A program made the position numbers and the translations under genes. Shown here in pieces: positions 20,501 to 30,003 of a stretch of 64,000 bases of DNA. Source of the DNA: Symbiodinium natans (taxonomy: Eukaryota; Sar; Dinophyceae; Suessiales; Symbiodiniaceae). Each line of letters opens with the position of its first letter. Within the stretch, counting starts at the first letter, position 1. The DNA lies in contig CAJNDS010000668.1 in NCBI GenBank assembly GCA_905221605.1, positions 772,555 to 836,554 on the forward strand. Reading direction: 5' to 3'. Below the pieces are notes generated by a model that ran no database searches, was not told the DNA's origin, and saw nothing but the letters and a program-made list of their open reading frames with translations.

Positions 20501-20648
20501 GGAAGGGAGGCACCAGTCCCTTTTGGCGGGTTGTCGGCTACTCTTGGTACATCCTGCATCAGCTCCAAGGGAACCTGAACTTGAAGAAGCTATCCCTGTG
20601 GCAGGGAGATCGCCGAAGCATTTGCGCGTCCTCTCTGCTAGAGTCTGA
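14571..20648 (+). CDS. Candidate acidic multi-exon gene (unrecognised)
   Basis: Exon-like segments with good acceptors and one compositional theme occur in order: 14571-14658 (QGREQEQHAAEPPEIKAEEE), 15313-15357 (EDNPEDDDEDKKEN), 15853-15990 (EEADEDAHNEDLLVRKFHYG), 16687-16730 (DACSQEEGDQADEA), 18081-18118 (GAEADRDNQATA), about 18921-19000 (GEGEEEEEEVACTRD), 19164-19295 (VDDEIEEAEGEQEEED), 19606-19644 (VSKDEAEAHAKP), 19787-19860 (EEHAKQLLETPVPPQEADTS) and a last exon near 20563-20648 (PREPELEEAIPVAG). The 19164-19295 exon is clean: CCAG acceptor, 44 codons, GTAAGA donor. The next two also start in phase 0. No domain is recognised. Several joins and the start are unknown, and more than one gene is possible. 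The last exon has a competing frame in 20404-20670. Confidence 0.5.
14714..14822. mobile_element. Family B TIR element (reference copy)
   Basis: TACTTGGAGGTTCATGGGTA opens it and ACCATGAACCTCCAAGTA closes it. Inner stems TTATAAGAGGGTTGTAAGTA and TACTTATAGCTCTACTTAC also pair. About 109 bp. Confidence 0.88.
15853..16545 (+). repeat. Direct duplication of an exon-containing segment
   Basis: About 190 bp starting GAAGCGGACGAGGATGCCCA at 15856 recur at 16351, offset 495 bp, ending near GTTTGGGTACCC in both. The first copy is open through RKFHYGWERFGWLPWSCPEH. The second has changes and an in-frame TGA at about 16438. This looks like a tandem exon duplication with one decaying copy. Confidence 0.85.
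16170..16262. mobile_element. Family F element, divergent
   Basis: It contains CCCTTATGGCTCCCTAGAG..TTACGATAATAACC..CCTGTATTCCAAG, similar to family F copies at 20256, 44497 and 56090. The ends are poorly defined. Confidence 0.4.
16545..16672 (-). repeat. CCCTAAA array
   Basis: About 17 units including CCCTGAA variants. It stands directly upstream of an acidic exon. Confidence 0.9.
16770..16910. mobile_element. Family A TIR element with TTTAGGG insert
   Basis: CTTGGTAGCCCAGTGGTACC at the left and GGTTACTGGGCTACCAA at the right are near-perfect inverted repeats. About five TTTAGGG units sit in the middle. The flanking duplication is not obvious and the final G of the acceptor is lost, so this copy may not splice. 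Confidence 0.8.
17003..17125. other. G-rich low-complexity segment
   Basis: Runs of G with GGCGGAC and GGGGGAG repeats at 17040-17125 give long spurious frames on both strands. No gene supported. Confidence 0.7.
17398..17535. mobile_element. Family D TIR element with C-run
   Basis: CCCAGAGACCCCAATAACCCC at the left and AAGGGGTGTGAGGCTCTTTGG at the right, with AAGGTTTGTTCCTTAG in the right stem. A poly-C run expands the left arm. Confidence 0.65.
17672..17754. mobile_element. Family E element, right part
   Basis: GGGTTCCCTTAGAAGCCCC..AACCAAAAATGGCACCC..GTTACTCCTGGGTCTAG matches intron 7 of the sulfotransferase gene. The left terminus is degraded. Confidence 0.65.
17880..18490 (+). repeat. 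Telomere-variant block: TTTAGGG then TTTTAGGG/TTTTGGGG octamers
   Basis: From 18130 to 18488 nearly every unit is an octamer (GGGTTTTA or GGGGTTTT) instead of the heptamer used elsewhere. Short exons of the acidic gene are inferred near 17992-18010 (AAGCAG..|GTAAGC) and 18081-18118. Confidence 0.85.
19412..19560. mobile_element. Family C TIR element with duplicated right end
   Basis: CTAACAGTCCTGAATAGGGAT pairs with ATCCCTATTAAGGACTGTTAG. The right end ATTAAGGACTGTTAGTATAA is repeated about 52 bp downstream with a second AACATCC. Confidence 0.75.
19654..19775 (-). repeat. CCCTAAA array with CCCTATA/CCCTGTAA variants
   Basis: About 17 units lying between two inferred acidic exons. Confidence 0.88.
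20256..20362. mobile_element. Family F TIR element
   Basis: AATATAGGGATCGGAAG.. at the left and ..CAGGCCCCTATAATAG at the right. The middle is CCCTTATGGCCCTTGAGAACC and CTATAATGACCCCAACGCCC. Confidence 0.6.
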
Positions 20649-20769
20649 AGAAGAAATGATGCAACCATGAGTCGAACCCCTAAACCCTAAGCCCTAAACC
20701 CTAAACCCTAAACCCTACACCCTACACCCTACACCCTACACCCTAAACCCGTACCAACAAGCCGCAGTT

Positions 20770-21440
20770 CCCTAGAACCCTGTTTTTGGGGCTATTTTTT
20801 CTACATACTTTGGCGGTCCAGGCAACCCTAAACCCTAAACCCTAAACCCTAAACCCTAAACCCCTTGAACCACTAATCCCCTAAGCCCTCATAATCTGAA
20901 AAGGCTTCTTCGGTGGCAACTCTCGGCCCCTACATCTTTGCCTCTTGCCACGAGGAAGCTCCTCTGCAGTTGTCGTTAGGGTTTAGGGTTTAGGGTTTAG
21001 GGTTTAGGGTTTAGAGTTTAGGGTTTAGGGTTTAGAGTTCAGGGTTTAGGGTTTTAGGGTTTAGGGTTTGCGGTTTCGGGTTCAGGGCACAAGGCTCTGT
21101 GTCTCTGGGTTTTTTTAAATTATATTACGTCTACATTGTTAACACACAGGGGCTGACTCTGAGTCAGCGTCCAGGGAATGCCCTGTAAACCCGAGGCCTT
21201 AAACCCTAAACTCTAAACCCTAAACCCTAAACCCTAAACCCTAAACCCTAAACCCTAAACCCCTCACTCCTAACCTTGGCTGCCGATCAAAGCCTTAGGG
21301 TTCCGACTTTTCTTCGCAGAACTTGGGGCTTCTGCTCAGGGTTTAGGGTTTAGGGTTTAGGGTTTAGGGTTTAGGGTTTAGGGTTTAGGGGGTTGGGGTT
21401 TAGGTTTCTAGATTCTAGTTAAGGTTCAGGCAACGGGGTG
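20770..21440 (+). repeat. Family K palindrome and telomere-like arrays around small exon-like segments
   Basis: A family K element (20772-20826) is followed by CCCTAAA (20826-20865), a short unique segment, TTTAGGG (20976-21080), unique sequence, CCCTAAA (21197-21262), unique sequence and TTTAGGG (21338-21392). No frame in the unique pieces is convincing. Confidence 0.7.
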
Positions 21441-21484
21441 GCAGGTGTTTTTTTTTTTCGCCGCCGTTTGTGGCGGGGTCTCCC

Positions 21485-22080
21485 TAACCCTAAACCCTAA
21501 ACCCTAAACCCCGGGTGGCTTAGGGCTTCATGCAGGCAAGCCTGTGGGCATCGCGATGGAGAAGAGCGTAGGTTGGTTGAACTTGAATTTCAGGGTCCAG
21601 GGCCGTATGTTTTTTTTAGGAATTCCGGTGTTTGCACTTTGGGTTTCCTTGTCTTAGGGTTTAGGGTTTAGGGTTTGTAGGGTTTAGGGTTTAGGGTTTA
21701 GGGTTCTTTGTTTCTGGAACCCTCAGCCAGGACGTGCTGCACTATCTCCAGCCTCAGTGCGCAACTCGGGGGGGCTGCATGCAAGCTTGAAGGCCTCCAG
21801 TTCTGCCTTGTCAGCCTTGGGTTTAGGGTTTAGGGTTTAGGGTTTTGGGTTTAGGGTTTAGGGTTTAGGGTTTAGGGTTTAGGGTTTGGGTTAAGACATC
21901 ATGGGCCCGAAAACCCCAACGCCCAAAGCCCCAAATCCCCAAATCGCCCACTACCCCAGACCCTCCAAAACCACCCCCCACACCCCCAAAAACCATATAA
22001 GGGGTATTGCATTTGCTGACCATGCTCAACTTTATGCCTAAACCCTAAACCCTAAACCCTAAACCCTAAACCCTAAACCC
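21485..22080 (+). other. Alternating telomere arrays and possible short exons
   Basis: CCCTAAA at 21486-21510, a possible exon after ATGCAG at 21543 (KPVGIAMEKSV), TTTAGGG at 21655-21700, a possible exon at about 21720-21810, TTTAGGG at 21820-21890, and CCCTAAA at 22036-22080. The exon calls are weak. Confidence 0.35.
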
Positions 22081-22096
22081 TTAAGAACTACCGCAG

Positions 22097-22198
22097 ATCG
22101 GCTCGAGGTTTGTTTGCTACTGCGCCGTGGGTCAGAAGCCAAAGTTGCTACAGAACCCGAACGAAGGCTGCTCGCCTATGAGTTCCCAGGAATGGGAG
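22097..22198 (+). CDS. Unassigned exon, well supported by context
   Basis: After CTACCGCAG, 34 codons are open: IGSRFVCYCAVGQKPK then LLQNPNEGCSPMSSQEWE. TTTAGGG repeats follow directly and CCCTAAA repeats precede. Protein-like composition; no family recognised. Confidence 0.5.
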
Positions 22199-22246
22199 TT
22201 TAGGGTTTAGGGTTTAGGGTTTACGGTTCCGGGAATTCCACTTTGA

Positions 22247-22335
22247 AGTTCAAGCAGGGGTGCTCTTTGATTGGAAAAAGGGTCTCATTGTTACCGTCTA
22301 TACATTTAAGACTGAAAACTGCAGGGCTCTCCGAC
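22247..22335 (+). CDS. Unassigned exon before the satellite
   Basis: A frame reads VQAGVLFDWKKGLIVTVYTF and continues KTENCRALRPPNS. It lies between TTTAGGG repeats and the 106-bp satellite, which would then be in the following intron. Confidence 0.4.
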
Positions 22336-22379
22336 CCCCAAATAGTCGGATCCCCTTACAATAGGACCCGAATATGGTA

Positions 22380-25328
22380 CCCCCACCAGCGAGCATCACG
22401 AGCATCAGCTGGGTGGCGCTCTGTGGGCAGCACCCTGCCCAACGAGCAAGCATCAGCTTCGCTGCCCTTTGCGTACCAGCCCCCCACCGCCGAGCATGAC
22501 GAGCATCGGCTGGGTGGCGCTCTTTGGGCAGCAGCCTGCCCAACGAGCATCATGAGCATCAGCTTCGCCTTTGCGTAGCAGCCCCCCACCAGCGAGCATC
22601 ACGAGCATCAGCTGGGTGGCGCTCTTTGGGCAGCAGCCTGTCCAACGAGCATCATGAGCATCAGCCCCCCACCAGCGAGCATCACGAGCATCAGCTGGGT
22701 GGCGCTCTTTGGGCAGCAGCCTGCCCAACGAGCATCATGAGCATCAGCTTCTCCGCCCTTGGCGTAGCAGCCCCCCACCATTGGGCAGCAGCATGCCCAA
22801 CGAGCATCATGAGCATCAGCTTCGCTGCCCTTTGCGTAGCAGCCCCCCACCAGCGAGCATCACGAGCATCAGCTTCGCTGCCCTTGGCGTAGCAGCCCCC
22901 CATCAGCTGGGTGGCGCTCTTTGGGCAGCAGCCTGCCCAACGAGCATCATGAGCATCAGCTTCGCTGCCCTTTGCGTAGCAGCCCCCCACCAGCGAGCAT
23001 CATGAGCATCAGCTTCGCTGCCCTTGGCGTAGCAGCCCCCCACCAGCGAGCATCACGAGCATCAGCTGGGTGGCGTTGGGCAGCAGCCTGCTCAACCAGC
23101 ATCATGAGCATCAACTGCCCTTTGCGTAGTAGCCCCCCACCAGCGAGCATCACGAGCATCAGCTGCGTGGCGCTCTTTGGGCAGCAGCCTGCCCAACGAG
23201 CATCATGAGCATCAGCCCCCCACCAGCGAGCATCACGAGCATCAGCTGGGTGGCGCTCTTTGGGCAGCAGCCTGCCCGACGAGCATCATGAGCATCAGCT
23301 TCGGTGCCCTTTGCGTAGCAGCCCCCCACCAGCGAGCATCACGAGCATCAGCTGGGCGGCGCTAGCAGCCCCCCACCAGCGAGCATCACGAGCATCAGCT
23401 GGGTGGCGCTCTTTGGGCAGCCTGCCCAACGAGCATCATGAGCATCAGCTTCGCTGCGCTTTGCCTAGCAGCCCCCCCACAGCGAGCATCACGAGCATCA
23501 GCTGGGTGGCGCTCTTTGGGCAGCAGCCTGCCCAAAGCGCATCATGAGCATCAGCTTCGCTGCCCTTTGCGTAGCAGCCCCCACCAGCATCACGAGCATC
23601 AGCTGGGTGGCGCTCTTTGGGCAGCAGCCTGCCCACCGAGCATCATGAGCATCAGCTTCGCTGCCCTTTGCGTAGCAGGCCCCCCCGTGAGCATCACGAG
23701 CATCAGCTGGGTGGCGCTCTTTGGGCAGCAGCCTGCCCAGCGAGCATCATGAGCATCAGCTTCGCTGCCCTTTGCGTAGCAGCCCCCCACCAGCGAGCAT
23801 CACGAGCATCAGCTGGGTGGCGCTCTTTGGGCAGCAGCCTGCCCAAAGAGCATCATGAGCATCAGCTTCGCTGCCCTTTGCGTAGCAGCCCCCCACCAGC
23901 AAACATCACAACATCAGCTGGGTGGCGCTCTTTGGGCAGCAGCCTGCCCAACGATATGAGCATCAGCTGGGTGGCGCTCTTTGGGCAGCAGCCTGCCCAA
24001 CCAGCATCATGAGCATCAGCTTCGCTGCCCTTTGCGTAGCAGCCCCCCACCAGCGAGCATCACGAGCATCAGCTGGGTGGCGCTCTTTGGGCTGCCCAGC
24101 GAGCATCACGAGCATCATCTTCGCTGCCCTTTGCCTAGCAGCCCCCCACCAGCGCGCATCACGAGCATCAGCTGGGTGGCGCTCTTTGGGCAGCAGCCTG
24201 CCAACGAGCATCATGAGCATCAGCTTCGCCGCTGGCCTTTGCCTAGCAGCCCCCCACCAGCGAGCATCACGAGCATCAGCTGGGTGGCGCTCTTTGGGCA
24301 GCAGCCTGCCCAACGAGCATCATGAGCATCAGCTTCGCTGCCCTTTGCGTAGCAGCGAGCATCAGCTGGGTGGCTCTCTTTGGGCAGCAGCGCATCAGCT
24401 TCGCTGCCCTTTGCCTATAGCCTAGCAGCCCCCCACCAGCGAGCATCACGAGCATCAGCTGGGTGGCGCTCTTTGGGCAGCAGCCTGCCCAACGAGCATC
24501 ATGAGCATCAGCTTCGCTGCCCTTTGCGTAGCAGGCCCCCCCGTGAGCATCACGAGCATCAGCTGGGTGGCGCTCTTTGGGCAGCAGCCTGCCCAACGAG
24601 CATCATGAGCATCAGCTTCGCTGCCCTTTGCGTAGCAGCCCCCCACCAGCGAGCATCACGAGCATCAGCTGGGTGGCGCTCTTTGGGCAGCAGCCTGCCC
24701 AGCGAGCATCATGAGCATCAGCTTCGCTGCCCTTTGCCTAGCAGCCCCCCACCAGCGAGCATCACGAGCATCATCTTCGCTGCCCTTTGCGTAGCAGGCC
24801 CCCACCAGCGAGCATCACGAGCATCAGCTGGGTGGCGCTCTTTGGGCATCATGAGCATCAGCTTCGCTGCCCTTTGCCTAGCAGCCCGAGCATCACGACA
24901 TCAGCTGGGTGGCGCTCTTTGGGCAGCAGCCTGCCCAACGAGCATCATGAGCATCAGCTTCGCTGCCCTTTGCCTAGCAGCCCCCCACCAGCGAGCATCA
25001 CGAGCATCAGCTGGGTGGCGCTCTTTGGGCAGCAGCCTGCCCAGCGAGCATCATGAGCATCAGCTTCGCTGCCCTTTGCGTAGCAGGCCCCCACCAGCGA
25101 GCATCACGACCGTCAGCTGGGTGGCGCTCTTTGGGCAGCAGCCTGCCCAACGAGCATCATGAGCATCCGCTTCGCTGCCCTTTGCGTAGCAACCCCCCAC
25201 CAGCTAGCATCACGAGCATCAGCTGGGTGGCGCTCTTTGGGCAGCAGCCTGCCCAACGAGCATCATGAGCATCAGCTTCGCTGCCCTTTGCCTAGCAGCC
25301 CCCAGCGAGCATCACGAGCATCAGGAGA
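22380..25328. repeat. 106-bp satellite built from two 53-bp halves, about 27 copies
   Basis: The unit is GAGCATCACGAGCATCAGCT-GGGTGGCG.. (53 bp) followed by GAGCATCATGAGCATCAGCT-TCGCTGCC.. (53 bp). The halves are clearly related, so the array is a dimeric higher-order repeat. Some units have lost part or all of a half (for example near 22780, 23365, 23960, 24355, 24850). A 106-bp period shifts the frame each unit, which explains the overlapping open frames on both strands; none is treated as a gene. Confidence 0.93.
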
Positions 25329-25462
25329 GGGCGCCCCTAAACCCTAAACCCTAAACCCTAAATAGGAACCTTTCTTAGGGCTTGGCTCCTGACGGCCTTA
25401 GTCGAGATATCTTCGGGGAGGTTCAGCCCTTACCCCACCCAAAGGAGTAGACCTTTACTTTT

Positions 25463-25562
25463 GGGATGTTCCCCCTTCTGCTAGCAGCCCTTAGTAGGGA
25501 TTCTAGTACCTATCATAATCCCTGCCCTATTAAGGACTACTAGCATAAAGGGGGTGATCATC
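25463..25562. mobile_element. Family C TIR element
   Basis: TGGGATGTTCCCCCTTCTGC at the left and AGGGGGTGATCATCCCA at the right, with CCCTTAGTAGGGATT and CCCTATTAAGGAC stems. Confidence 0.8.
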
Positions 25563-25699
25563 CCAACCTCTATTCCTAATGACTAGTTACGGCGTCTTGG
25601 GTTTCCTTGGAGGGCTTGCAGGCTTTGTGGGCTTTAAAGTTTACAAAGGGAGCCAATCCCCCTCTTTCGCGCCCCCTCCGTCCCCAAAAGGCGCTGTGA

Positions 25700-25930
25700 C
25701 ATCAAGCAAGGCATCACACTAGAAACCCCAAACCCTAAACACTCAACCCCAGACCCAAGCACGAACCCTAAACCCTAAACCCCTAAACCCCTAAACCCCT
25801 AAACCCCTAAACCCCATTCATGATTCATTTGTCCTAAGTCTCCGTTAGAGATCTTTGCGTGCCTCTCGCATGGATCGTCCGCAAGACCACTTGCATAAAC
25901 CCCTAAACCCTAAACACTAAACTCCCCAGG
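25700..25930 (-). repeat. CCCTAAA and CCCCTAAA units
   Basis: Loose arrays (CCCTAAACCCCTAAACC) with unique sequence between. No gene supported. Confidence 0.7.
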
Positions 25931-26119
25931 GACTTTCCCAGGTCAACCGCCACGTCTTGAAGGCGTCGTTGAAGGTCGCCCCCAGGGGCTTACTAAGGAG
26001 GGGGTGGGGGGGACGAGAGAGGGTTTTTTGGGACTTGGGGTTCAGGATTGAGGGTTCAGGATTTAGGGTTGAGGGCCCTTCTGTTGATGTTTTTGACTTT
26101 CGTTGCGACTTCTTCCAGG

Positions 26120-26136
26120 CTCGAAGGTCGTGGCTG
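26120..26136 (+). CDS. Possible 17-nt microexon
   Basis: A strong acceptor (CGACTTCTTCCAG) and a strong donor (GTAAGATCC) enclose GCTCGAAGGTCGTGGCT. Frame and gene are unknown. It could also be an unused pair of sites. Confidence 0.3.
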
Positions 26137-26214
26137 TAAGATCCTTCCGAATCCTGTCCTTGATTGGGTGGCCTGCCTTCCCAACACCTGGGAACTTCGG
26201 GCGTATTGACCTTT

Positions 26215-26281
26215 CCTTAGAGGTTCATGGGTAGCTATCAGAGGGTTGCAAGTATGGTAACTTCCCTTGAACCCCCAAGTA
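26215..26281. mobile_element. Family B TIR element, short
   Basis: CCTTAGAGGTTCATGGGTA and TTGAACCCCCAAGT are the arms, with a GGGTTGCAAGTATGG core. About 67 bp, internally deleted. Confidence 0.65.
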
Positions 26282-26403
26282 TTATACCTAGCTTGCCAAT
26301 CAACCTTTTGGCGCATGGCGTGCAGATCGAGTTCTCGTCGATCCACACGGCAGTCCTGCTGGGTTCACAACCGTCAAACACATAATCGCCGAATGAGCTG
26401 ACT

Positions 26404-26479
26404 ACACCCTAAACCCTAAACCCTAAACCCTAAACCCTAAACCCTAAACCCTAAACCCTAAACCCTAAACCCTAAACCC
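26404..26479 (-). repeat. CCCTAAA array, about 11 units
   Basis: A perfect heptamer run immediately upstream of the exon at 26488. Confidence 0.93.
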
Positions 26480-26487
26480 TGACACAG

Positions 26488-26590
26488 GTGACCTGATGCC
26501 CGTCTACCATGAGGTTATTGGAAATTGGCTACCTGTCGCGCCAGCCGACAGGAAGAACCCTCGTCGGAGCTTAGCTAAGGCAGCGGGGGT
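26488..26590 (+). CDS. Unassigned exon flanked by C-array and G-array
   Basis: After CTGACACAG a frame reads DLMPVYHEVIGNWLPVAP and then ADRKNPRRSLAKAAG. It runs into TTTAGGG repeats, with a GT donor (CGGGG|GTGTAGG) near 26588. CCCTAAA repeats precede it. Protein-like; unrecognised. Confidence 0.5.
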
Positions 26591-26591
26591 G

Positions 26592-26675
26592 TAGGGTTTA
26601 GGGTTTTAGGGTTTTAGGGTTTTAGGGTTTAGGGTTTAGGGTTTAGAGTTTAGGGTTTAGGGTTTAGGGTTTATG
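26592..26675 (+). repeat. TTTAGGG array with TTTTAGGG units
   Basis: About 11 units, the first three being octamers. Confidence 0.9.
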
Positions 26676-26705
26676 GTTCCGAACCCATCGCATGGTCATT
26701 CAGGG

Positions 26706-26800
26706 CCCAGGTAGCCCACTGGTATCCTTTACTTTTGTTGGGTTATGGGCTCCCTTATAAAATACCCAACCCAAAGAAGGGTAGGGAGTATACATCAAAC
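26706..26800. mobile_element. Family A element, left half
   Basis: CAGGTAGCCCACTGGTATCC followed by TACTTTTGTTGGG and AAATACCCAACCC. The right terminus is lost. Confidence 0.5.
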
Positions 26801-26987
26801 TACGATGCGCCTTTGTCATGAAGTACTTTTTAACGTGAAACGTCTAGATTCTGAACTAAGGGCTCTGGGGAAGCTAAATCGTGAGCCCCCAAATTTGGCC
26901 GTAGGTTAGTACAGCGCAGCCCCCCCTTTCATAGCGGTCGTAGGATTTGGGTCTTAGGGCTTGGGTTGAGGGTGTACTTCATTCAGT

Positions 26988-27013
26988 TGTGGGGGGGGGG
27001 GGGGGGGGATGGG
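26988..27013. repeat. Poly-G run
   Basis: Eighteen or more consecutive G (about 26992-27009), a G-quadruplex candidate. The surrounding 26.8-27.4 kb shows no gene I can support. Confidence 0.8.
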
Positions 27014-27819
27014 TCTTGAGCTCTTTGATGGTTTAACCTTCAAAAGGATGCAGCCTTGCCTTGGGGATCCGTTTGCAAACCCCTTTTGGGAAGGAAGCGA
27101 GCACATGAGGAGCATATTCAGCCGGTAGGTGCAACCTGGTTGGTGTGCGTTCATGTCCGATTTTGTCTGCATCGCCCTAGCGGTTTGTAGACTTCATTGC
27201 GCTGTTTCGTTGAGTACGTGGGTCATGCTGGTTGTTCCCCACCATTTGTCGGACAGGGTGGGTAGATGCTTGAGGAGTGTAGGGTTCCATTTGGTTCCCC
27301 CAGCCCCTAACAGTTCATCACCGCTTTGACCGCTGGATTCCATGATCAAGTCTGAAAGCGCAGTGTGACTTTGGAAGGCACAATGCTGGTTTGCAGGTGT
27401 TGCTGGGTTTAGGGTGAAGGGTTGAGTTTTAGCCATGTGAATTGGCCAAGCTGTCGCTTATTTTCAAAGGCCTACTGGGTTTCGCAATGTCCGGCCTGCC
27501 ATGACGGATGTTTGTGGAGATGACAACTGCTGCACCTACATTGGTGGCAGTCCTTCCATGCAGCTCCTCTATGCTGCGGCGAGCAGCACTTACGTGCCCA
27601 GGCTTTGCCCACTTCGACACCGAAGTAGTTGCACCCTAAACCCTAAACCTTAGTGCCGGTGGCAAACGAAACTCAAAGCCTAAGCAAGTTGAATTGAACT
27701 TCGTAGTTGGTGTTACCAGCCTACAAACCCTCATAGCTCCACTAACACCAGCGCGAATCCTACGAGCATGCGGCAAGATTCACCTTATTTCCCCTGCTTG
27801 GCGGTTGAGGGTTTAGGGC

Positions 27820-27894
27820 TACTCGGAAGTTCCTGGGTAGTCATAAGTAGGGTTAAAGTACCCTACATGGGGACTACCCATGCACCTCCAAGTA
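27820..27894. mobile_element. Family B TIR element, short
   Basis: TACTCGGAAGTTCCTGGGTA and CTACCCATGCACCTCCAAGTA flank AGGGTTAAAGTACCCTACA. Confidence 0.7.
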
Positions 27895-28035
27895 GTGTGG
27901 TGCTTATAAGGCCTTCGGCATAGCAAAGGACAAATCAGATGCTGGGGTTTGAATGAGGCGACAGCCCCTAGAAGCCTTGAACCTAAAAGTGCTAAGCCTG
28001 ACCAATCGGGCTTAAGGTTTATAAATTTCGGGGCT

Positions 28036-28143
28036 TACTTAGCGGTTCATGGGTAGGGTTAGAAGTATGGTAGCTATACTAATCACCCTATTTAGGGCTC
28101 CGGACTTGCACCCCACTTTTTAGTACCCTTGAACCTCGAAGTA
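28036..28143. mobile_element. Family B TIR element
   Basis: TACTTAGCGGTTCATGGGTA on the left pairs with TACCCTTGAACCTCGAAGTA on the right. Confidence 0.75.
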
Positions 28144-28202
28144 GGGGGTTGTGGGGTTTAGAGTTTAGGAGCCCCATGACGTCACACTTCCCACGACCCT
28201 AC

Positions 28203-28300
28203 TGAACTACTGAAGGCAGTCATAGGTTCGCTGGCCTTCACGCGGGACATGGCAGAAGTTGCAGGGGCCTACATCTACGTGCCTCGGCCCGCTTGTAGGT
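28203..28300 (+). CDS. Unassigned exon
   Basis: A frame reads LLKAVIGSLAFTRDMAEV then AGAYIYVPRPAC before meeting GTAGGTTTAG, a possible donor. Alternative frames contain stops. Unrecognised. Confidence 0.4.
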
Positions 28301-28343
28301 TTAGCTGGGGATTCTTTTTATGAGCCAAGGTGTATCGGCCTGG

Positions 28344-28430
28344 CTTGGAGGTTCATGGGTAGTTATAAGTAGGGTTATATGTATGGTAAGTGTACTTATA
28401 ACCTGTTTAGGTTACTTACTGGGATCATGC
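28344..28430. mobile_element. Family B element, truncated right arm
   Basis: CTTGGAGGTTCATGGGTAG with GTTATAAGTAGGGTTATA and a partner ACTTATAACC, but no terminal CCTCCAAG. Confidence 0.6.
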
Positions 28431-28939
28431 TAGGGCCTTTGCCCTTCTGCGAAGGGTTTGCTATAGTCCCTTCTTTCAACAAAGAAGCTCCATTAAACCC
28501 TGAACCCTAAACCCTCCTTGCCTGCCTTTTGCGAGTAAAATCTTTTCCGAAGCAGGAGGGTTGAACGCTGGCAGTTGCTTGATGCCCTGGTGCCCTGGGT
28601 GTTTTTCGCGTTTGGGGGCTTTTGGGGTTCTGGTCCAAACGCTGAATCCAAGTCCTGGGTTGTGTCAGTTCGACCACCGCAACCTGGGGGCTGAGGGGTT
28701 CCGGGTCGAGCAGGCTGTATAAGGTTTGGGGTCCCAGAATGTAGGAGATCTCAGCTCCATCCGACTTCCTGTTTCCTGTCAAAATTGAAACCTAGCCGAC
28801 ACGAGACCCTAAACCCCAAACCCTAAACCCGAGACACCCTGAAGTTTTTACCTACAGGGTAAATAGGCTGCAGGGAAATGGAGCTGCGGGTGCTCAGAGA
28901 TAGATAGGTGTCCTTAGGCCCTATAAAGCCTAAGAACCC

Positions 28940-29095
28940 AGAGCAGGCCGTTTTTCCCTTTTATTATGGTTCCCTTATTATAAGCCCCATAAAGCCAAAA
29001 AGGGCACCCTTTTATTTACTGTTGGGTCTAGTAGCCCTAAATTAGCCTAAACCCCATTCCTAGGTTACTCTTGGGTTTAGCTACTGTAGGGCCTA
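28940..29095. mobile_element. Family E element with two right ends
   Basis: AAAAGGGCACCCTTTTATTT..GGGTCTAG is followed about 45 bp later by a second CCTAGGTTACTCTTGGGTTTAG, indicating a local duplication of the right terminus. Confidence 0.6.
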
Positions 29096-29459
29096 AGGCT
29101 ATGGGTTTCAGAACCCTAAACCCTAAACCATGAACCCTAAACCCTAAACCCTGTTTTGTTCCTGGGTTACTCTTGGGGTTAGAGCCCTGCGCCCTAAACC
29201 CGATAAGGCCCCTCGGGCGATGACACTCATCATGTATGCGGTCGGCGGCTGCGTGGCAGTTCTTTGGATCCTGGGATCCCCAGAGTTGCTCTTTTTTGGG
29301 TTTAGGGTTTGGGGTTTAGGGTGTAGGGTTTAGGGCTTGGGGTTTGGGGCTTGGGGTTTGGGGTTTGGGGTTCTCTCCGTTCATTCCTTGATTGCGTTGC
29401 ATTCTAAAGCCCCAGGAAAGCAGGACATGGTCCTTCTAGTTGCCTGGCGAACGTGGAAC

Positions 29460-29880
29460 CCAGGATCTTGATGGTTGCCTCTCGCTGCTGTGCGCCGTTC
29501 TGCTGCGCAGCATCCCTGCGGGATGTGCCACACCCATGTCCTCTTCAGTGCACGTCAAAGAGCGCGCAGTGCATGGACTACCCCTTCATGATCGCCCTCG
29601 GCGGCGAGATCTGCATCTTCATACCCATGTACATAGACTCGGTGTTGTGGTTCAGGGGTGAGAAGAGCTTAGGACTATTTGGCTGCTGCAAATTCTTCGG
29701 GTCTGCTGGATTCTTTGTGCTATCATCGGCACAGCATTCGCGGTGAAGAAGTACCAGCTCATGCGAGTGCAAGTGGTGCGAATAGCAGGAAATCCTCTGC
29801 CAAGCAACCGACAACCCGATCCAGGAAATGTGGTGGTTGGCGTGCCTGTAGCTCTCAGGCCTGCTGCAAACGGTGCGTAA
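29460..29880 (+). pseudogene. Cys-rich, membrane-protein-like exon(s) with a frame break
   Basis: One frame (about 29465-29655) is rich in Cys and ends in a hydrophobic stretch (YPFMIALGGEICIFIPMYID). About 20 bp later a different frame is open to TAA at 29878, with a second hydrophobic segment (WLLQILRVCWILCAIIG) and a polar tail (KKYQLMRVQVVRIAG..). The 15-nt gap between possible splice sites is too short for an intron, so a one-base frame break is the simplest reading. Family unknown. Confidence 0.4.
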
Positions 29881-29889
29881 ACATTAACT

Positions 29890-30003
29890 CGCTATAGGCC
29901 TTTTGGATATGACATATATAATGTTACGTTTTCCCTCATTGGGTTTGAGAGGACCATGTTTAGGACTATTTTTCAGAGGGTTTTAAGGGCCGTCCACATA
30001 GAT
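29890..30003. mobile_element. Family G element
   Basis: It contains CCCTCATTGGGTTTGAGAGG and CAGAGGGTTTTAAGGGCC, as in introns 1 and 6 of the sulfotransferase gene. It starts just after the stop codon at 29880. Confidence 0.6.

Noticed and set aside
22380-25328. CRISPR array
   Set aside because: The repeats are contiguous, with no unique spacers, and the genome is clearly eukaryotic.
22243-25347. Many overlapping ORFs of 60-260 residues on both strands
   Set aside because: They arise from the 106-bp satellite. The period is not a multiple of three, and all frames read similar peptides in turn.
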